Notes: generated by a model not told the origin, from the letters alone. 64,000 bases of DNA from an uncultured Lachnospiraceae bacterium (GCA_902793685.1 CADBEN010000006.1:1-64000), one strand, 5' to 3'; shown: positions 25,752-34,300, counted from the first letter of the stretch. Numbers and translations are program-made.

Positions 25752-26939
25752 TCAGCCGCGCGCCGCGATGGCGTCCATGTGGCGCTTCAGGGCTCTCTGG
25801 ACACGGTCGCTCGGGTTCAGCAGATCGCTGATGGAGGTATCGTGGTTCAGGTTGTCGATGATGAGCGCGATATATTTGCTCATGTCGACGCTGGTGTAGT
25901 AGGGCCGGCTCAGGAGCTCCGGTGTCTGGTAAACCAGGTTCGTGGTCAGGATCCGGTCGATGAGGCCGTTCTCATAGTAACGGTCAAAGCGGCCGAGACC
26001 GTTGGTAAAGAACCCGAAGGTCGCGCAGATGATGACCCTCGCCGCTTTCATGCGCTTCAGCTCCCGCGCCACATCCTGGCAGCTCTCGCCGGAGGAGATC
26101 ATGTCGTCGATGACGATACACGTCTTGCCGGCGACATCGGTCCCGAGGAATTCGTGGGCAACGATGGGATTCCGGCCGTTCACGCTGCGGGTGTAATCCC
26201 GGCGCTTGTAGAACATGCCGAGCTCTATTCCAAGCAGATTTGCGTAGTAGATGGCCCGTTTCATGCCGTGGGCGTCCGGGCTGATGATCATCATGTGGTC
26301 GGAGTCCACCACGAGGTCCGGCTCTGTCTCCAGAAGGGCCTTGATGAACTGGTAGGTCGGCTGGACGGTCTCAAAGCCGTTCAGAGGGATAGCGTTCATG
26401 ACGCGGGGATCGTGGGCGTCGAAGGTGATGATATTGTCCACACCCATGTCGCAAAGCTCGTGCAGCGCCATCGCACAGTCCAGGGACTGGCGGCCCTTCC
26501 GGGTCTCGACGCGGCTCTCATACAGGAAGGGCATGATGACGTTGATGCGTCTCGCCTTTCCGGCAGCAGCGCTGATGATGCGCTTCAGGTCCTGAAAGTG
26601 GTCATCCGGAGACATGTGGTTCTGCATGCCGCAGAGAGAATAGGTCAGGCTGTGGTTGCAGACATCGACCATCAGGTACAGATCGTCGCCGCGGACCGAC
26701 TCCAGGATGGTGCCCTTGCCTTCGCCGGTGCCGAAACGGGACAGCTTCGTCTTGATAATGTAGGAATCCTTCTGATACTCGGCAAATGCAATGGTGCTCT
26801 TATGCTCGCTCTGCCGCGCGGTGCGCCAGCGCACAAGATACGCATCTACCTTTTTCCCGAGTTCCTCACAGCTCTTCAGGGGAACCAGTCCCAGAGGTCC
26901 TACCGGGATCGTCTCGATCACTTTATCTTCGTTTGCCAT
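25752..26939 (-). CDS. prs: Ribose-phosphate pyrophosphokinase
   Basis: 395 residues, longer than the roughly 315 of E. coli Prs and like a clostridial variant with an N-terminal extension. The catalytic flexible-loop region lies around FLYESRVETRKGRQ, the ribose-5-phosphate/metal region at FDAHDPRVMNAIP, and the PRPP signature CIVIDDMISSGESCQDV at about 270. It makes PRPP for purine, pyrimidine, His, Trp and NAD synthesis. AAAGGAAG precedes the ATG. It lies between proS and the dnaC-like gene in one direction and is probably co-transcribed. Confidence 0.92.
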   Translation of the reverse strand: MANEDKVIETIPVGPLGLVPLKSCEELGKKVDAYLVRWRTARQSEHKSTIAFAEYQKDSYIIKTKLSRFGTGEGKGTILESVRGDDLYLMVDVCNHSLTYSLCGMQNHMSPDDHFQDLKRIISAAAGKARRINVIMPFLYESRVETRKGRQSLDCAMALHELCDMGVDNIITFDAHDPRVMNAIPLNGFETVQPTYQFIKALLETEPDLVVDSDHMMIISPDAHGMKRAIYYANLLGIELGMFYKRRDYTRSVNGRNPIVAHEFLGTDVAGKTCIVIDDMISSGESCQDVARELKRMKAARVIICATFGFFTNGLGRFDRYYENGLIDRILTTNLVYQTPELLSRPYYTSVDMSKYIALIIDNLNHDTSISDLLNPSDRVQRALKRHMDAIAARG

Positions 26940-26971
26940 GGCTTCCTTTCCCTCATGCCCAGGTTGTCTGT

Positions 26972-27952
26972 TCAGATTTTTCTCCGGAGATCATCCCCGT
27001 AGAGTTCTATTATACTATATCCGCTGAGAATTCTCGACGTAATTCGCTCCGTATAGGTGTCCCGCAGCATCGTGAGGGAGAGATTCGTCGAGATAACTGT
27101 CCCCTTCTCCGGCACGTCACGGGCGTTCAGAAGATTGAAAAACTGCGAGATCGTCAGGCTGTTCATCATTTCCGTACCCAGATCGTCGATGATCAGGAGA
27201 TCCGCGGAAAAGATCAGGTCGTACTGTTCCTTCCGGGAAAGGTCCTCCTCCCGGTCCATGCTGACGGCTGCCATGCACTCAAAGAGCTCTGCCGCGCCCA
27301 GATAGAGGACGGCAAAGCCCTGGTCGATGAGCTCCTTCGCGATGCAGTGGGACAGAAAGGATTTCCCGACGCCGGTATTCCCCCGGAACAGAAGGTTCCC
27401 CCGCTTTTCCCGGAATCCCGCGGCGTACCGCCTGCAGCGCTCCAGCTGCTTTTCCATATACGCTCTCTCCGTCATGCCGACCTTCGTGATGACACGCTGA
27501 TCATCATACAGTTCCAGAGAGAATCTGTCAAAGTTTTCATGCTCCAGGATCCGCCGGAGGCCGGACTGGCTGTAGAGAAGCTCCGCTGCCCTGGCATTGA
27601 AACAGTGGCAGCGCTGACCGTCCGCCATGCCGGTGTCCCGGCAGTCCGGGCACCGGAACCGGGGCTCCAGGGCGTCCGCGGGATAGCCCGCCTCCGCCAG
27701 GAGACGGCGTCTCTCCGCCTCCAGATCCCGGAGTTCTCCGGAAAAGCCCTCCACCGCCGCCCGGTTTCCCGTCTTTACTGCAGCGCGGAAGCGCTCCATC
27801 GCCGAACTGCCCGCCTTAAGCTCCAGCGCGCGGAGCTCCGGGACCGCGGCATAGATCTTCTCCTTCCGCGCCCTCAGCTCACTGCGGCTCTCCGCCTGCA
27901 GACGTTCATATTCCCGCATGATCGCGTTGTACTGAGAATTGCTCAGTGCCAT
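26972..27952 (-). CDS. DnaC/DnaI-type helicase loader
   Basis: 326 residues. The N-terminal helical and coiled part (about 1-110) carries a zinc-binding pattern CPDCRDTGMADGQRCHC (about 98-114). The C-terminal AAA+ domain has Walker A RGNTGVGKSFLSH (about 187-199), Walker B DLLIIDDLGTEM and sensor ISTNLS. DnaC/DnaI proteins load the replicative helicase ring onto DNA. The neighbour upstream is a DnaD-domain protein, matching the dnaB-dnaI pairing of B. subtilis, so a chromosomal replication role is more likely than a phage or IstB role. Confidence 0.92.
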   Translation of the reverse strand: MALSNSQYNAIMREYERLQAESRSELRARKEKIYAAVPELRALELKAGSSAMERFRAAVKTGNRAAVEGFSGELRDLEAERRRLLAEAGYPADALEPRFRCPDCRDTGMADGQRCHCFNARAAELLYSQSGLRRILEHENFDRFSLELYDDQRVITKVGMTERAYMEKQLERCRRYAAGFREKRGNLLFRGNTGVGKSFLSHCIAKELIDQGFAVLYLGAAELFECMAAVSMDREEDLSRKEQYDLIFSADLLIIDDLGTEMMNSLTISQFFNLLNARDVPEKGTVISTNLSLTMLRDTYTERITSRILSGYSIIELYGDDLRRKI

Positions 27953-27993
27953 AAGCTTCCTTTCTCAACCCGGAAGCGCCCTGTGGGCATGCT

Positions 27994-29310
27994 TCAGGCC
28001 TCTTCCAGCTCCCTCTTCATTTTCTGCAGCGCATAGGCTTCGAGATCGTCGTTCCGCTCTTCAAGATTGTGAAAGCGGGTGACCGTTCTTCCGGGATTGT
28101 TCCGCGGAGCGCCGGTCCTGCGGACGTTCTGTCCGTTCCCTGCCCCGCCGCCTTCCTTCCGGCGCGCCTCATACTCCTTCGCCTGCTCCACGGTGCGGAT
28201 CCCCGCCTCGTTCCAGCTGTTCAGGATCTTGTCCGCATAGCTGTAGCTGATTCCGCCGGTAGACAGTTTGACGATGCTGCAGGCCTCACCGATGATTTCG
28301 GCAGAAAACCCGTAGTCATTATACCACTTTTCGATCAGGGTACGCTCCGCCTGTCCCGGATAAGAACAGTCCTTCCCGAAGGCATTCATCACGGCGAAGA
28401 TTGCAGCACGGTAGCGGGTGTCATCTTCCCGTGCCTGTTCCGCGGTCCGGATGCCCTTACTGTGGAAGCGGAGAGCCGTCTTCTCAAAGTACCGGAACCA
28501 GTCCCGGTCTCCTGCCCTGCGGCCTTCCGACTCCGCGCGCTGCTTCCGCTCCGCGCAGATCTCTGCCGTATAGATCAGGAGGTCCTGGGACATGCCGAGG
28601 GTATCGTAAAGATAAGCCACCGACTCCGTGTTGGTCTGGGAGAAAATGATCCCGAGATAGCGCTGCAGCACATAGAGGAGCGTTGTAAAGTCCTCATCCT
28701 TCCGGAGTTTTCCGAAATCCGCCGGTTTCCGCCGGGGAAGCTCTGCCGGGGACGATGCTGCCGCGGCCGGAACCGCATCCGCGGCCGGAGCCGGGTATCC
28801 CTGCGCCGTCTGCGCGGCCGGAGCCGGGGTCTGTGCCGTACGGACCGGGGCTGCTGTCTGCGCAGGAGCCGGCGCTGCCGCCGGGATCTGCTCCGCTCTG
28901 ACCGGCGCTGCCGCCGGGATCTGTTCCGCTCTGACCGGCGCTGCCGCCGGGATCTGTTCCGCTCCGGCCGGCGCTGCCGCCGGAACGATGTCCTCAATTT
29001 CCGAAATGCTTTCCGTCACTTCCTGCACGGCCGGAACCGGGGTCTCCGGTGCCGCCTGCACTGCTTCTCCGTTTTCCTGCGGGACCGAGATCAGCCCTTC
29101 CCGCTGCCAGCGCATCAGCGCCCGGCGGACATCCCCCTCGGTCAGTTCCAGGGCGTCCGCGATATGCGCGGGGGTGATCTCTTCCCCATTGTGGCGGAGA
29201 AGATACAGAAACACCTTTACATATTCACCGTTTGCCGCCGGCATGATCCGGTCGATAAACTCATTCGGGACCATGGTGGCAGACGGAAGATTATCAATCG
29301 CGATTCTCAT
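27994..29310 (-). CDS. DnaD-domain primosomal protein with repetitive linker
   Basis: 438 residues. The N-terminal winged-helix region (about 1-80: FIDRIMPAANGEYVKVFLYLL, ITPAHIADALELTEGDVRRAL) is followed by a Pro/Ala-rich linker (about 85-195) containing a tandem 11-residue repeat RAEQIPAAAPV. Two DnaD/DnaB2-type C-terminal domains then follow, with the YxxxI/W signature regions (IIFSQTNTESVAYLYDTLGMS; LIEKWYNDYGFSAEIIGEAC, ISYSYADKILNSWNEAGI). DnaD proteins remodel DNA and recruit the helicase loader in Firmicutes. The gene lies 41 bases before the loader gene. Confidence 0.9.
   Translation of the reverse strand: MRIAIDNLPSATMVPNEFIDRIMPAANGEYVKVFLYLLRHNGEEITPAHIADALELTEGDVRRALMRWQREGLISVPQENGEAVQAAPETPVPAVQEVTESISEIEDIVPAAAPAGAEQIPAAAPVRAEQIPAAAPVRAEQIPAAAPAPAQTAAPVRTAQTPAPAAQTAQGYPAPAADAVPAAAASSPAELPRRKPADFGKLRKDEDFTTLLYVLQRYLGIIFSQTNTESVAYLYDTLGMSQDLLIYTAEICAERKQRAESEGRRAGDRDWFRYFEKTALRFHSKGIRTAEQAREDDTRYRAAIFAVMNAFGKDCSYPGQAERTLIEKWYNDYGFSAEIIGEACSIVKLSTGGISYSYADKILNSWNEAGIRTVEQAKEYEARRKEGGGAGNGQNVRRTGAPRNNPGRTVTRFHNLEERNDDLEAYALQKMKRELEEA
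28868..28985. repeat. 33-bp tandem repeat inside the DnaD gene
   Basis: A 33-bp unit is repeated a little over three times in frame. It encodes the 11-residue repeat RAEQIPAAAPV in the linker between the DNA-binding and DnaD domains. Adjacent copies differ by only a few bases, which suggests recent expansion. Confidence 0.85.
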
Positions 29311-29394
29311 GAACCGTCACACCTTCTGATTGTATTTTAGCCGCCCGGCTTCTCCCGGGGATCTGTTTTCCCGGGGCTCCGGAGGGGTAACGAT

Positions 29395-29423
29395 AGTTTA
29401 GCACAGCCGGGGCGGGTTGAGAA
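29395..29423 (-). promoter_or_regulatory. Possible promoter of the DnaD-DnaC operon
   Basis: TTCTCA (29418-29423), a 17-base spacer and TAAACT (29395-29400). Each hexamer matches consensus at four of six positions, so the call is moderate. Confidence 0.45.
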
Positions 29424-29435
29424 TCAAAACGGAGG

Positions 29436-29476
29436 AACGGCTGTCCACAAGTTTATCAACCATGTGGACAGCCGTT
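29436..29476 (-). terminator. Hairpin after murC, probable terminator
   Basis: A perfect 13-bp stem AACGGCTGTCCAC/GTGGACAGCCGTT (29436-29448 with 29464-29476) with a 15-base loop. On the minus strand it is followed by CCTCCGTTTTGATT, a weak U-run. A perfect DnaA-box sequence TTATCCACA (minus strand, 29489-29497) lies next to it. Confidence 0.6.
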
Positions 29477-29501
29477 CGCTGTGGATTCTGTGGATAAATG
29501 C

Positions 29502-30896
29502 TCAGGCATTGGCCTTCCCGAGCAGGTTTTCCCCGATAATATATACGTCTCCGGCACCCATAGTTATGCACAGATCACCGGGGGAAAGATTTTCGAGGAG
29601 ATAGGTCTCGATTTTTTCGAAGCTGGGCAGGGCCACCGCCTTGCCCGGTTCCGAGGCGTTGATCAGTGCCGCGACGTCAGAGGAATGGACTCCTAGATTG
29701 TCCGTTTCCCGTGCGGGATAGATCTCAGCCAGCACCACCCGGTCGGCAAGGGACAGGGCCTTCGCGAACTCCGGCATGAGGGCCTTGGTCCGGGAGTAGG
29801 TGTGGGGCTGGAAGGTGACCCACAGCGTTTTGTGGGGGCACTGCAGCGCCGCCTTGAGCGTAGCCTCGATCTCCTGAGGATGATGTGCATAGTCGTCGAC
29901 GATCATTACGCCGTCCAGTTCGCCCTTGATCTCAAATCTGCGGTCGACGCCGCCGAACCCGGCGATGCTGTCCCGCACCGTCTCCTGAGGGATCCCCAGT
30001 ACATGGGCCGCGGCGATGGCCGCCAGCGCGTTCCCCACGTTGTGGATGCCCGGGACCTTTAAGGAGACCCGCTCTCCCCGCACGCCGAAGACCACCGGGA
30101 CAAAGGAGGGACGCGCCCACTCGTCCAGCATGACCTCCTCCGCGGTGACGTCCGCATTTTCATGGCCCACCGTGATCACCTTTCCCGGGAACCCGCGGAC
30201 GATCTCCTCATAATTCCTGATCTCACTGCTGATGATGACCGTGCCGTCCTCAGGAAGCCTTCCGACAAAGCGGCGGAAGGAGTTCCGGATATCATCCAGG
30301 TCCTTGAAAAAGTCCAGATGATCCGCCTCGACGTTCAGGATGATCTCCATTGTCGGGTAGAAGGACAGGAAGCTGTTGGTATATTCACAGGCCTCCAGAA
30401 GGAAGGTCTGGTTCCCGCCGATGCGGATATTTCCGCCGATCAGCGGAAGCACGCCGCCGATGGAGATGGTCGGATCCTTCTCCGCCGCCGTCAGAATGTG
30501 GGACAGCATGCCGGTGGTGGTGGTCTTTCCGTGGGTTCCGCTCACCGCGATGCTGCATCCGTATTCCCGCATGAGCTGCCCCAGGAACTCTGCCCTGGTC
30601 ATCATCGGGATGCCCCGCTCCTTACATGCGAGGAATTCGGGGTTGTCGGGGTGGATCGCCGCGGTAAAGACCGCGCAGTCCACATCGTCCGCAAGATTCT
30701 CCGCCTTCTGGCCGTAGTACACCTTTGCCCCTTTTTCTTCCAGATCCCGGGTAAACTCACTCTCCTTCATATCGCTGCCGCTGACACGGAAGCCCTCTTT
30801 CAGAAGGATCGCCGCAAGTCCGCTCATGCTGACGCCGCCGATCCCGATAAAAAAGACATGACACGGATTCCGGAAATCAAAACGATACGATTCCAT
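29502..30896 (-). CDS. murC: UDP-N-acetylmuramate-L-alanine ligase
   Basis: 464 residues, normal MurC length. The N-terminal UDP-binding glycine motif GIGGVSMSGLA (18-28) and the ATP-binding motif GTHGKTTT (120-127) are clear. Central Mur-ligase motifs (LEACEYTNSFLSF, LNVEADHLDFF) and the C-terminal domain (YAHHPQEIEATL, FQPHTYSRTKAL) follow. MurC adds the first amino acid of the peptidoglycan stem peptide. AGGAGTG precedes the ATG; the promoter is at 30983-31011. It stands alone between two terminators. Confidence 0.97.
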   Translation of the reverse strand: MESYRFDFRNPCHVFFIGIGGVSMSGLAAILLKEGFRVSGSDMKESEFTRDLEEKGAKVYYGQKAENLADDVDCAVFTAAIHPDNPEFLACKERGIPMMTRAEFLGQLMREYGCSIAVSGTHGKTTTTGMLSHILTAAEKDPTISIGGVLPLIGGNIRIGGNQTFLLEACEYTNSFLSFYPTMEIILNVEADHLDFFKDLDDIRNSFRRFVGRLPEDGTVIISSEIRNYEEIVRGFPGKVITVGHENADVTAEEVMLDEWARPSFVPVVFGVRGERVSLKVPGIHNVGNALAAIAAAHVLGIPQETVRDSIAGFGGVDRRFEIKGELDGVMIVDDYAHHPQEIEATLKAALQCPHKTLWVTFQPHTYSRTKALMPEFAKALSLADRVVLAEIYPARETDNLGVHSSDVAALINASEPGKAVALPSFEKIETYLLENLSPGDLCITMGAGDVYIIGENLLGKANA

Positions 30897-30982
30897 AAAA
30901 CACTCCTGACATTCCCCTGGGGGGAAACTGATGATATTTGATACGCACCTGTCCTTTCAGACAATGGTTGCACATTACAGCA

Positions 30983-31011
30983 TTTATAGCACAAATCGGG
31001 CCGTCTGCCAA
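30983..31011 (-). promoter_or_regulatory. Promoter of murC
   Basis: TTGGCA (31006-31011), a 17-base spacer and TATAAA (30983-30988) on the minus strand. Confidence 0.75.
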
Positions 31012-31018
31012 TGAAAAG

Positions 31019-31062
31019 AAAAAAAGCCGGCGCTTTGCCGCGGAAACGCGGCAGTCACCGGC
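31019..31062 (-). terminator. Terminator at the 3' end of the flavin reductase gene
   Basis: An outer GCCGG/CCGGC stem (31026-31030 with 31058-31062) encloses a GCCGCG/CGCGGC hairpin with a 4-base loop. On the minus strand TTTTTTT (31019-31025) follows. The structure overlaps the stop codon of the preceding gene. Confidence 0.8.
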
Positions 31063-31627
31063 GCTTTTTCTTTCTGACCGAGTATCCGAAGGTCCCGAGA
31101 AGCTTCCCGAGGGAATAATACTCTCCGTGGGAGTAGACGATAAGCCCTGCCCGGGAAAGCTCCAGCTTCCCGGAGGCATCAAGCAGCGCGGGGTCGACAT
31201 CTACCGCAAGGACCTCCGCCAGGAACATGTGGTGGGACCCGAGGGGCAGGATCTCCTTTATCCGGCATTCCAGGTTCACCGGACACTCCGCGATGAGCGG
31301 CGCGGAAACCTTTGCCGCCTTTTCCTGCGTAAGGCCCAGCATCTCCCACTTGTCGCCGTCCCGGCCGGAGCGTACCCCGGCCTCGTCCGTCTGCCGCGCC
31401 AGCTTATCCGTCGGGAGGTTGATGACGAACTCCCCGCTCTGCTTCAGAATGTCATAGGAATACCGCTCCGGGCGCACGGAGATGGAGACCATGGGGGGAT
31501 TGGTGCAGACCGTTCCCGCCCAGGCAATGGTCAGGATGTTGGATCTCCCCGTACTGTCCGCGCAGCTCACCATGACCGCGGGCACGGGATAGAGCATGTT
31601 TCCGCCCTTCCAGACTTCCTTTTTCAA
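31055..31627 (-). CDS. Flavin reductase-like (flavoredoxin-type) FMN-binding protein
   Basis: 190 residues with the split-barrel flavin reductase pattern: MLYPVPAVMVSCADSTGRSNILTIAW at the start, NPPMVSISVRPERYSYDILKQSGEFVINLP in the core, and a C-terminal strand ending near GYYSL. Relatives bind FMN and act as flavin reductases or electron carriers in anaerobes. The start is a TTG (31627) with GGGAGG seven bases upstream, overlapping the stop of the preceding remnant frame as TTGA. An ATG ten codons later would lose the conserved KKEVWKGG lead-in. Confidence 0.88.
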   Translation of the reverse strand: MKKEVWKGGNMLYPVPAVMVSCADSTGRSNILTIAWAGTVCTNPPMVSISVRPERYSYDILKQSGEFVINLPTDKLARQTDEAGVRSGRDGDKWEMLGLTQEKAAKVSAPLIAECPVNLECRIKEILPLGSHHMFLAEVLAVDVDPALLDASGKLELSRAGLIVYSHGEYYSLGKLLGTFGYSVRKKKRR

Positions 31628-31740
31628 TTTCTGTCCTCCCTGCCGACGGCGTCCAGGATCTTCTCCGCCACCTGGCGGATCCTGAGCCCCGTCTCATCGA
31701 TCACGATATCCGCGTATTTTTCGTACAGCACGCACCGCTC
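31624..31740 (-). pseudogene. 3' remnant of a shikimate kinase gene
   Basis: A 38-codon frame between the nucleotidyltransferase stop and the flavin reductase start. It reads CVLYEKYADIVIDETG and LRIRQVAEKILDAVG and ends at TGA (31624-31626). This resembles the C-terminus of shikimate kinases, where an LYEExAD motif is followed by a final helix (xVAxxI). The P-loop and the rest of the enzyme are missing and there is no good start codon. It is best read as the surviving 3' end of a deleted gene. The short length limits confidence. Confidence 0.45.
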
Positions 31741-31741
31741 G

Positions 31742-32677
31742 TCAGTACAGCGCCTCCGGATACAGGCCGTCCGCGATCAGCTTCCGGACCGCGGCGACCA
31801 CTGCCGGCTTGTCTTCCTTGTATGTGACGCCGAACCACTTGTCATGGGTCGGCAGGACGCGGACCGTTCCCAGGCCGCGGTGAATGCATTCGTCGATGAC
31901 CACCGGAAGCATGTACTCAGCCTTCAGGTCCCCGGGCTTCACGCTCTCCAGGAACCGGGGGAATTCCTCCTCCAGCACGTCGAAGAAGCGCTCCGGAAGC
32001 CCCCACATGTTCATGGAGCAGAGCTGATTCTCATGTACCGGCACATCCTTACCCGCACCGTCCTTCGCGCCCAGGACCGTCCGGCAGTCCGACCTCCGGT
32101 ACCCGATCTCGTAAGTCTCTTCCACGCGGTTGAGGAAGCCCTCCGCCGAGACGTCGCAGATCCCGCGGTTCACGGTGCCGTTCTCCGAGAGCGTGTTCTT
32201 CAGGACAAAGCCCGCCATACACATGTCAAGGCCGGTCTCCGCCCCGCCTTCCGCTTTTTCGCGCGCCAGATAGTCGTGCACCGCGCGGAAGCCCTCCGGG
32301 CCGTAATAGTCGTCCGCATTGATGACGATGCAGGAGCCTTCAGTCTTTCCCTTCGCGCAGAGGACTGCGTGGCCGGTACCCCAGGGTTTCTTCCGTCCCT
32401 CGGGGACAGAGAATCCCGCCGGGATCGCGTCCAGCTCCTGGTACGCGTAGTCCACGTCCATGACCTTCTCGATCCGTTTTCCGATCCTGTCACGAAATTC
32501 CGCCTCGATCTCCTTCCGGATGATGAAGACCACCTTGTCAAATCCCGCGCGGCGTGCGTCGTAAGCGGAATAATCCATGATGATCTCTCCGTTGGGGCCC
32601 ATGGGCTCCAGCTGCTTGATGCCTCCGCCGAAGCGGGAACCGATGCCTGCTGCCATCACGACCAGTGTGGTTTTCAT
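31742..32677 (-). CDS. Sugar-phosphate nucleotidyltransferase family protein
   Basis: 311 residues, GT-A-type NTP transferase fold. The N-terminal signature VVMAAGIGSRFGGGIKQLEPMGP carries the nucleotide-binding loop and its Lys/Arg; VINADDYYGPEGF provides the metal-binding acidic pair. Relatives activate sugar phosphates to NDP-sugars, but this subfamily (MAAGxGSRFGGxKQ) has no firmly assigned substrate. GGAGAGAACA precedes the ATG. It lies downstream of the GreA-family gene with a 78-base gap. Confidence 0.85.
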   Translation of the reverse strand: MKTTLVVMAAGIGSRFGGGIKQLEPMGPNGEIIMDYSAYDARRAGFDKVVFIIRKEIEAEFRDRIGKRIEKVMDVDYAYQELDAIPAGFSVPEGRKKPWGTGHAVLCAKGKTEGSCIVINADDYYGPEGFRAVHDYLAREKAEGGAETGLDMCMAGFVLKNTLSENGTVNRGICDVSAEGFLNRVEETYEIGYRRSDCRTVLGAKDGAGKDVPVHENQLCSMNMWGLPERFFDVLEEEFPRFLESVKPGDLKAEYMLPVVIDECIHRGLGTVRVLPTHDKWFGVTYKEDKPAVVAAVRKLIADGLYPEALY

Positions 32678-32755
32678 TGTTCTCTCCTTTTCAGCAGCCG
32701 GGGCGTTCTGCCCGCGGCGTTTCAGAAACTCCGGATCTTGTCGTCAGTGTCGATT

Positions 32756-33250
32756 TCAGAAGCTTCGGATCTCGTCGTCAGTGTCATCGGGGGTGATGGA
32801 CAGGATCTTCAGATCATATCCCCCGGCTTCCGTCGTTACGTGGACGATATCTCCCACATGGTGCCGGAGCAGGGTCTTCCCCAGGGGGGACTCGATGGAG
32901 ATGCGGTTCTCCATGGTATCACCGCGGATCGGCGTGACGATCTTGTAGGTCTCCGTCTCGTCGTCGTCGATGAACAGGCACTCGACCTTCTTGTTCAGTC
33001 CGACCTCGTCCTCCTTTGAGTGGTCTTCGATCACCGTCGCGTATTTCAGCATACGTTCCAGATAAGCGATCCGGCTCTCATTCCTCCGGTTCTCCCGCTT
33101 TGCGGCGTAGTACTCGAAGTTTTCGCTCCGGTCTCCCTGCGCCGCCGCGTCCCGGACCGCCGCCGCCAGCTCCGGCCGGAGGTCGATCTTCCGGTGATTG
33201 ATCTCTTCCTGGATCTTCTCGATATCCGCCTTTGTCAGTTTCTCACCCAT
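32756..33250 (-). CDS. GreA/GreB-family transcription elongation factor
   Basis: 164 residues. An N-terminal coiled coil (GEKLTKADIEKIQEEINHRK, then GDRSENFEYYAAKRENRRNESRIAYLERML) carries the acidic tip typical of cleavage factors. The C-terminal FKBP-like domain follows (ETYKIVTPIRGDTMENRISIESPLGKTLLRHHVGD). Gre factors rescue backtracked RNA polymerase by stimulating transcript cleavage. The start at 33250 matches the family; 16 upstream open codons do not. Promoter at 33319-33347. Confidence 0.9.
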   Translation of the reverse strand: MGEKLTKADIEKIQEEINHRKIDLRPELAAAVRDAAAQGDRSENFEYYAAKRENRRNESRIAYLERMLKYATVIEDHSKEDEVGLNKKVECLFIDDDETETYKIVTPIRGDTMENRISIESPLGKTLLRHHVGDIVHVTTEAGGYDLKILSITPDDTDDEIRSF

Positions 33251-33318
33251 TGCCGTGTTCCATCCTGTGCGCGGGGCGAAGCCGCCCGGACTGCGCACTC
33301 CTTTCTCAATTTCTGCTT

Positions 33319-33347
33319 CTTATACGTATACGCCGATCACCCGTCAA
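33319..33347 (-). promoter_or_regulatory. Promoter of the greA-family gene
   Basis: TTGACG (33342-33347), a 17-base spacer and TATAAG (33319-33324), directly after the stop of the upstream gene. Confidence 0.75.
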
Positions 33348-33349
33348 AT

Positions 33350-34210
33350 TCAAGTCCCGCCTTCCGGCCGGCATAAATCCGCAAGCATCCGGTAGTGGGC
33401 GTCGATCTCCGCCTGCTTCTGCCTGTACCAGGCGCCGTACTGCTCCCAGCGGGGATCCTGCATGGCAGCATCGTCCCCGTATTCCCGGGCGGAATACCAG
33501 GTAACCAGGAGCCGGGAGGTGTTCTCCGCAGTGATGCTGAGACTCAGTTCCCGCGGCACGGCCGAGGTATAGCCGTCCACCACGCCGAGCATCCGGTATC
33601 CCAGGATATGGTCGTCAAACTCCATGGAGCGGACCTGCCCCATCACCGACGCGCCGTCCACGTCCTTCAGAAGGAATTCCCGGCCGATGGGGTTCGGTGA
33701 AGCGTGGAGACCGCCGTCGTCCGTACAGATGGTGCGGACTGATACCAGCTCTCCATCCGCGTAGACATGAACAGAGCGGCGTCTCCACCGCGGGAAGTCC
33801 GGAGGGCTGATCTCAAACAGTGCTGTCGGGACGGAGAAGGCATCCATCAGCTGGAAGAAACGGATCCTGTCCTCCGGATCTGCCTCCGCCCGGTCCGCAG
33901 CCGCAAGGTAGAGCCAGGGCGCTCCCTCCTCGCTGTCCGGGAACTGTCCCGCCTCCCAGAGCTTCCGGTCTTCCCGCAGACGGACCCAGTGCTCATACTC
34001 CTCCAGCTTCAGCTCCAGGCCGAGTCCTGCCTTCAGCATCCCGGGGTCCGGCTGAAAGGGAGAGGACCGCAGCGCCCGGATATATTCCTGCTCCATAAGG
34101 ACCCCCCGCAGGTACTGTCCGGCGCAGGCCGCGAACCAGGCGGTCACTGCGGCGCGGATCTCCGGGAGATCTCCCTCCCGGATCAGTTCATACATGTCTT
34201 CGCGTGTCAT
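33350..34210 (-). CDS. Hypothetical protein
   Basis: 286 residues, soluble, no signal peptide or membrane segment. I do not recognise a family. The sequence is rich in Trp and acidic residues (WFAACAGQYLRG, EYEHWVRLREDRKLWE, LVTWYSAREYGDD). AGGAGG lies about 12 bases before the ATG and codon use matches neighbouring genes, so it is very likely real. It lies between the cell-wall hydrolase genes and the greA-family gene, all on the same strand. No function is proposed. Confidence 0.7.
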   Translation of the reverse strand: MTREDMYELIREGDLPEIRAAVTAWFAACAGQYLRGVLMEQEYIRALRSSPFQPDPGMLKAGLGLELKLEEYEHWVRLREDRKLWEAGQFPDSEEGAPWLYLAAADRAEADPEDRIRFFQLMDAFSVPTALFEISPPDFPRWRRRSVHVYADGELVSVRTICTDDGGLHASPNPIGREFLLKDVDGASVMGQVRSMEFDDHILGYRMLGVVDGYTSAVPRELSLSITAENTSRLLVTWYSAREYGDDAAMQDPRWEQYGAWYRQKQAEIDAHYRMLADLCRPEGGT

Positions 34211-34273
34211 GAAGCGTTGATTCCTCCTGCGGGTACGGATGCCAGACTGATACTTTTATTCTAACACAGGGAA

Positions 34274-34300
34274 ATGCCCCCGCAAACCGCGCGGGGGCAT
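34274..34300 (-). terminator. Candidate terminator after the amidase gene
   Basis: ATGCCCCCGC/GCGGGGGCAT (34274-34283 with 34291-34300), a 10-bp GC-rich stem with a 7-base loop; only TTTCCC follows on the minus strand, so termination may be partial. Confidence 0.6.

Noticed and set aside
28868-28985. CRISPR array
   Set aside because: The repeats are contiguous 33-bp coding units with no spacers, and they translate in frame within the DnaD gene.
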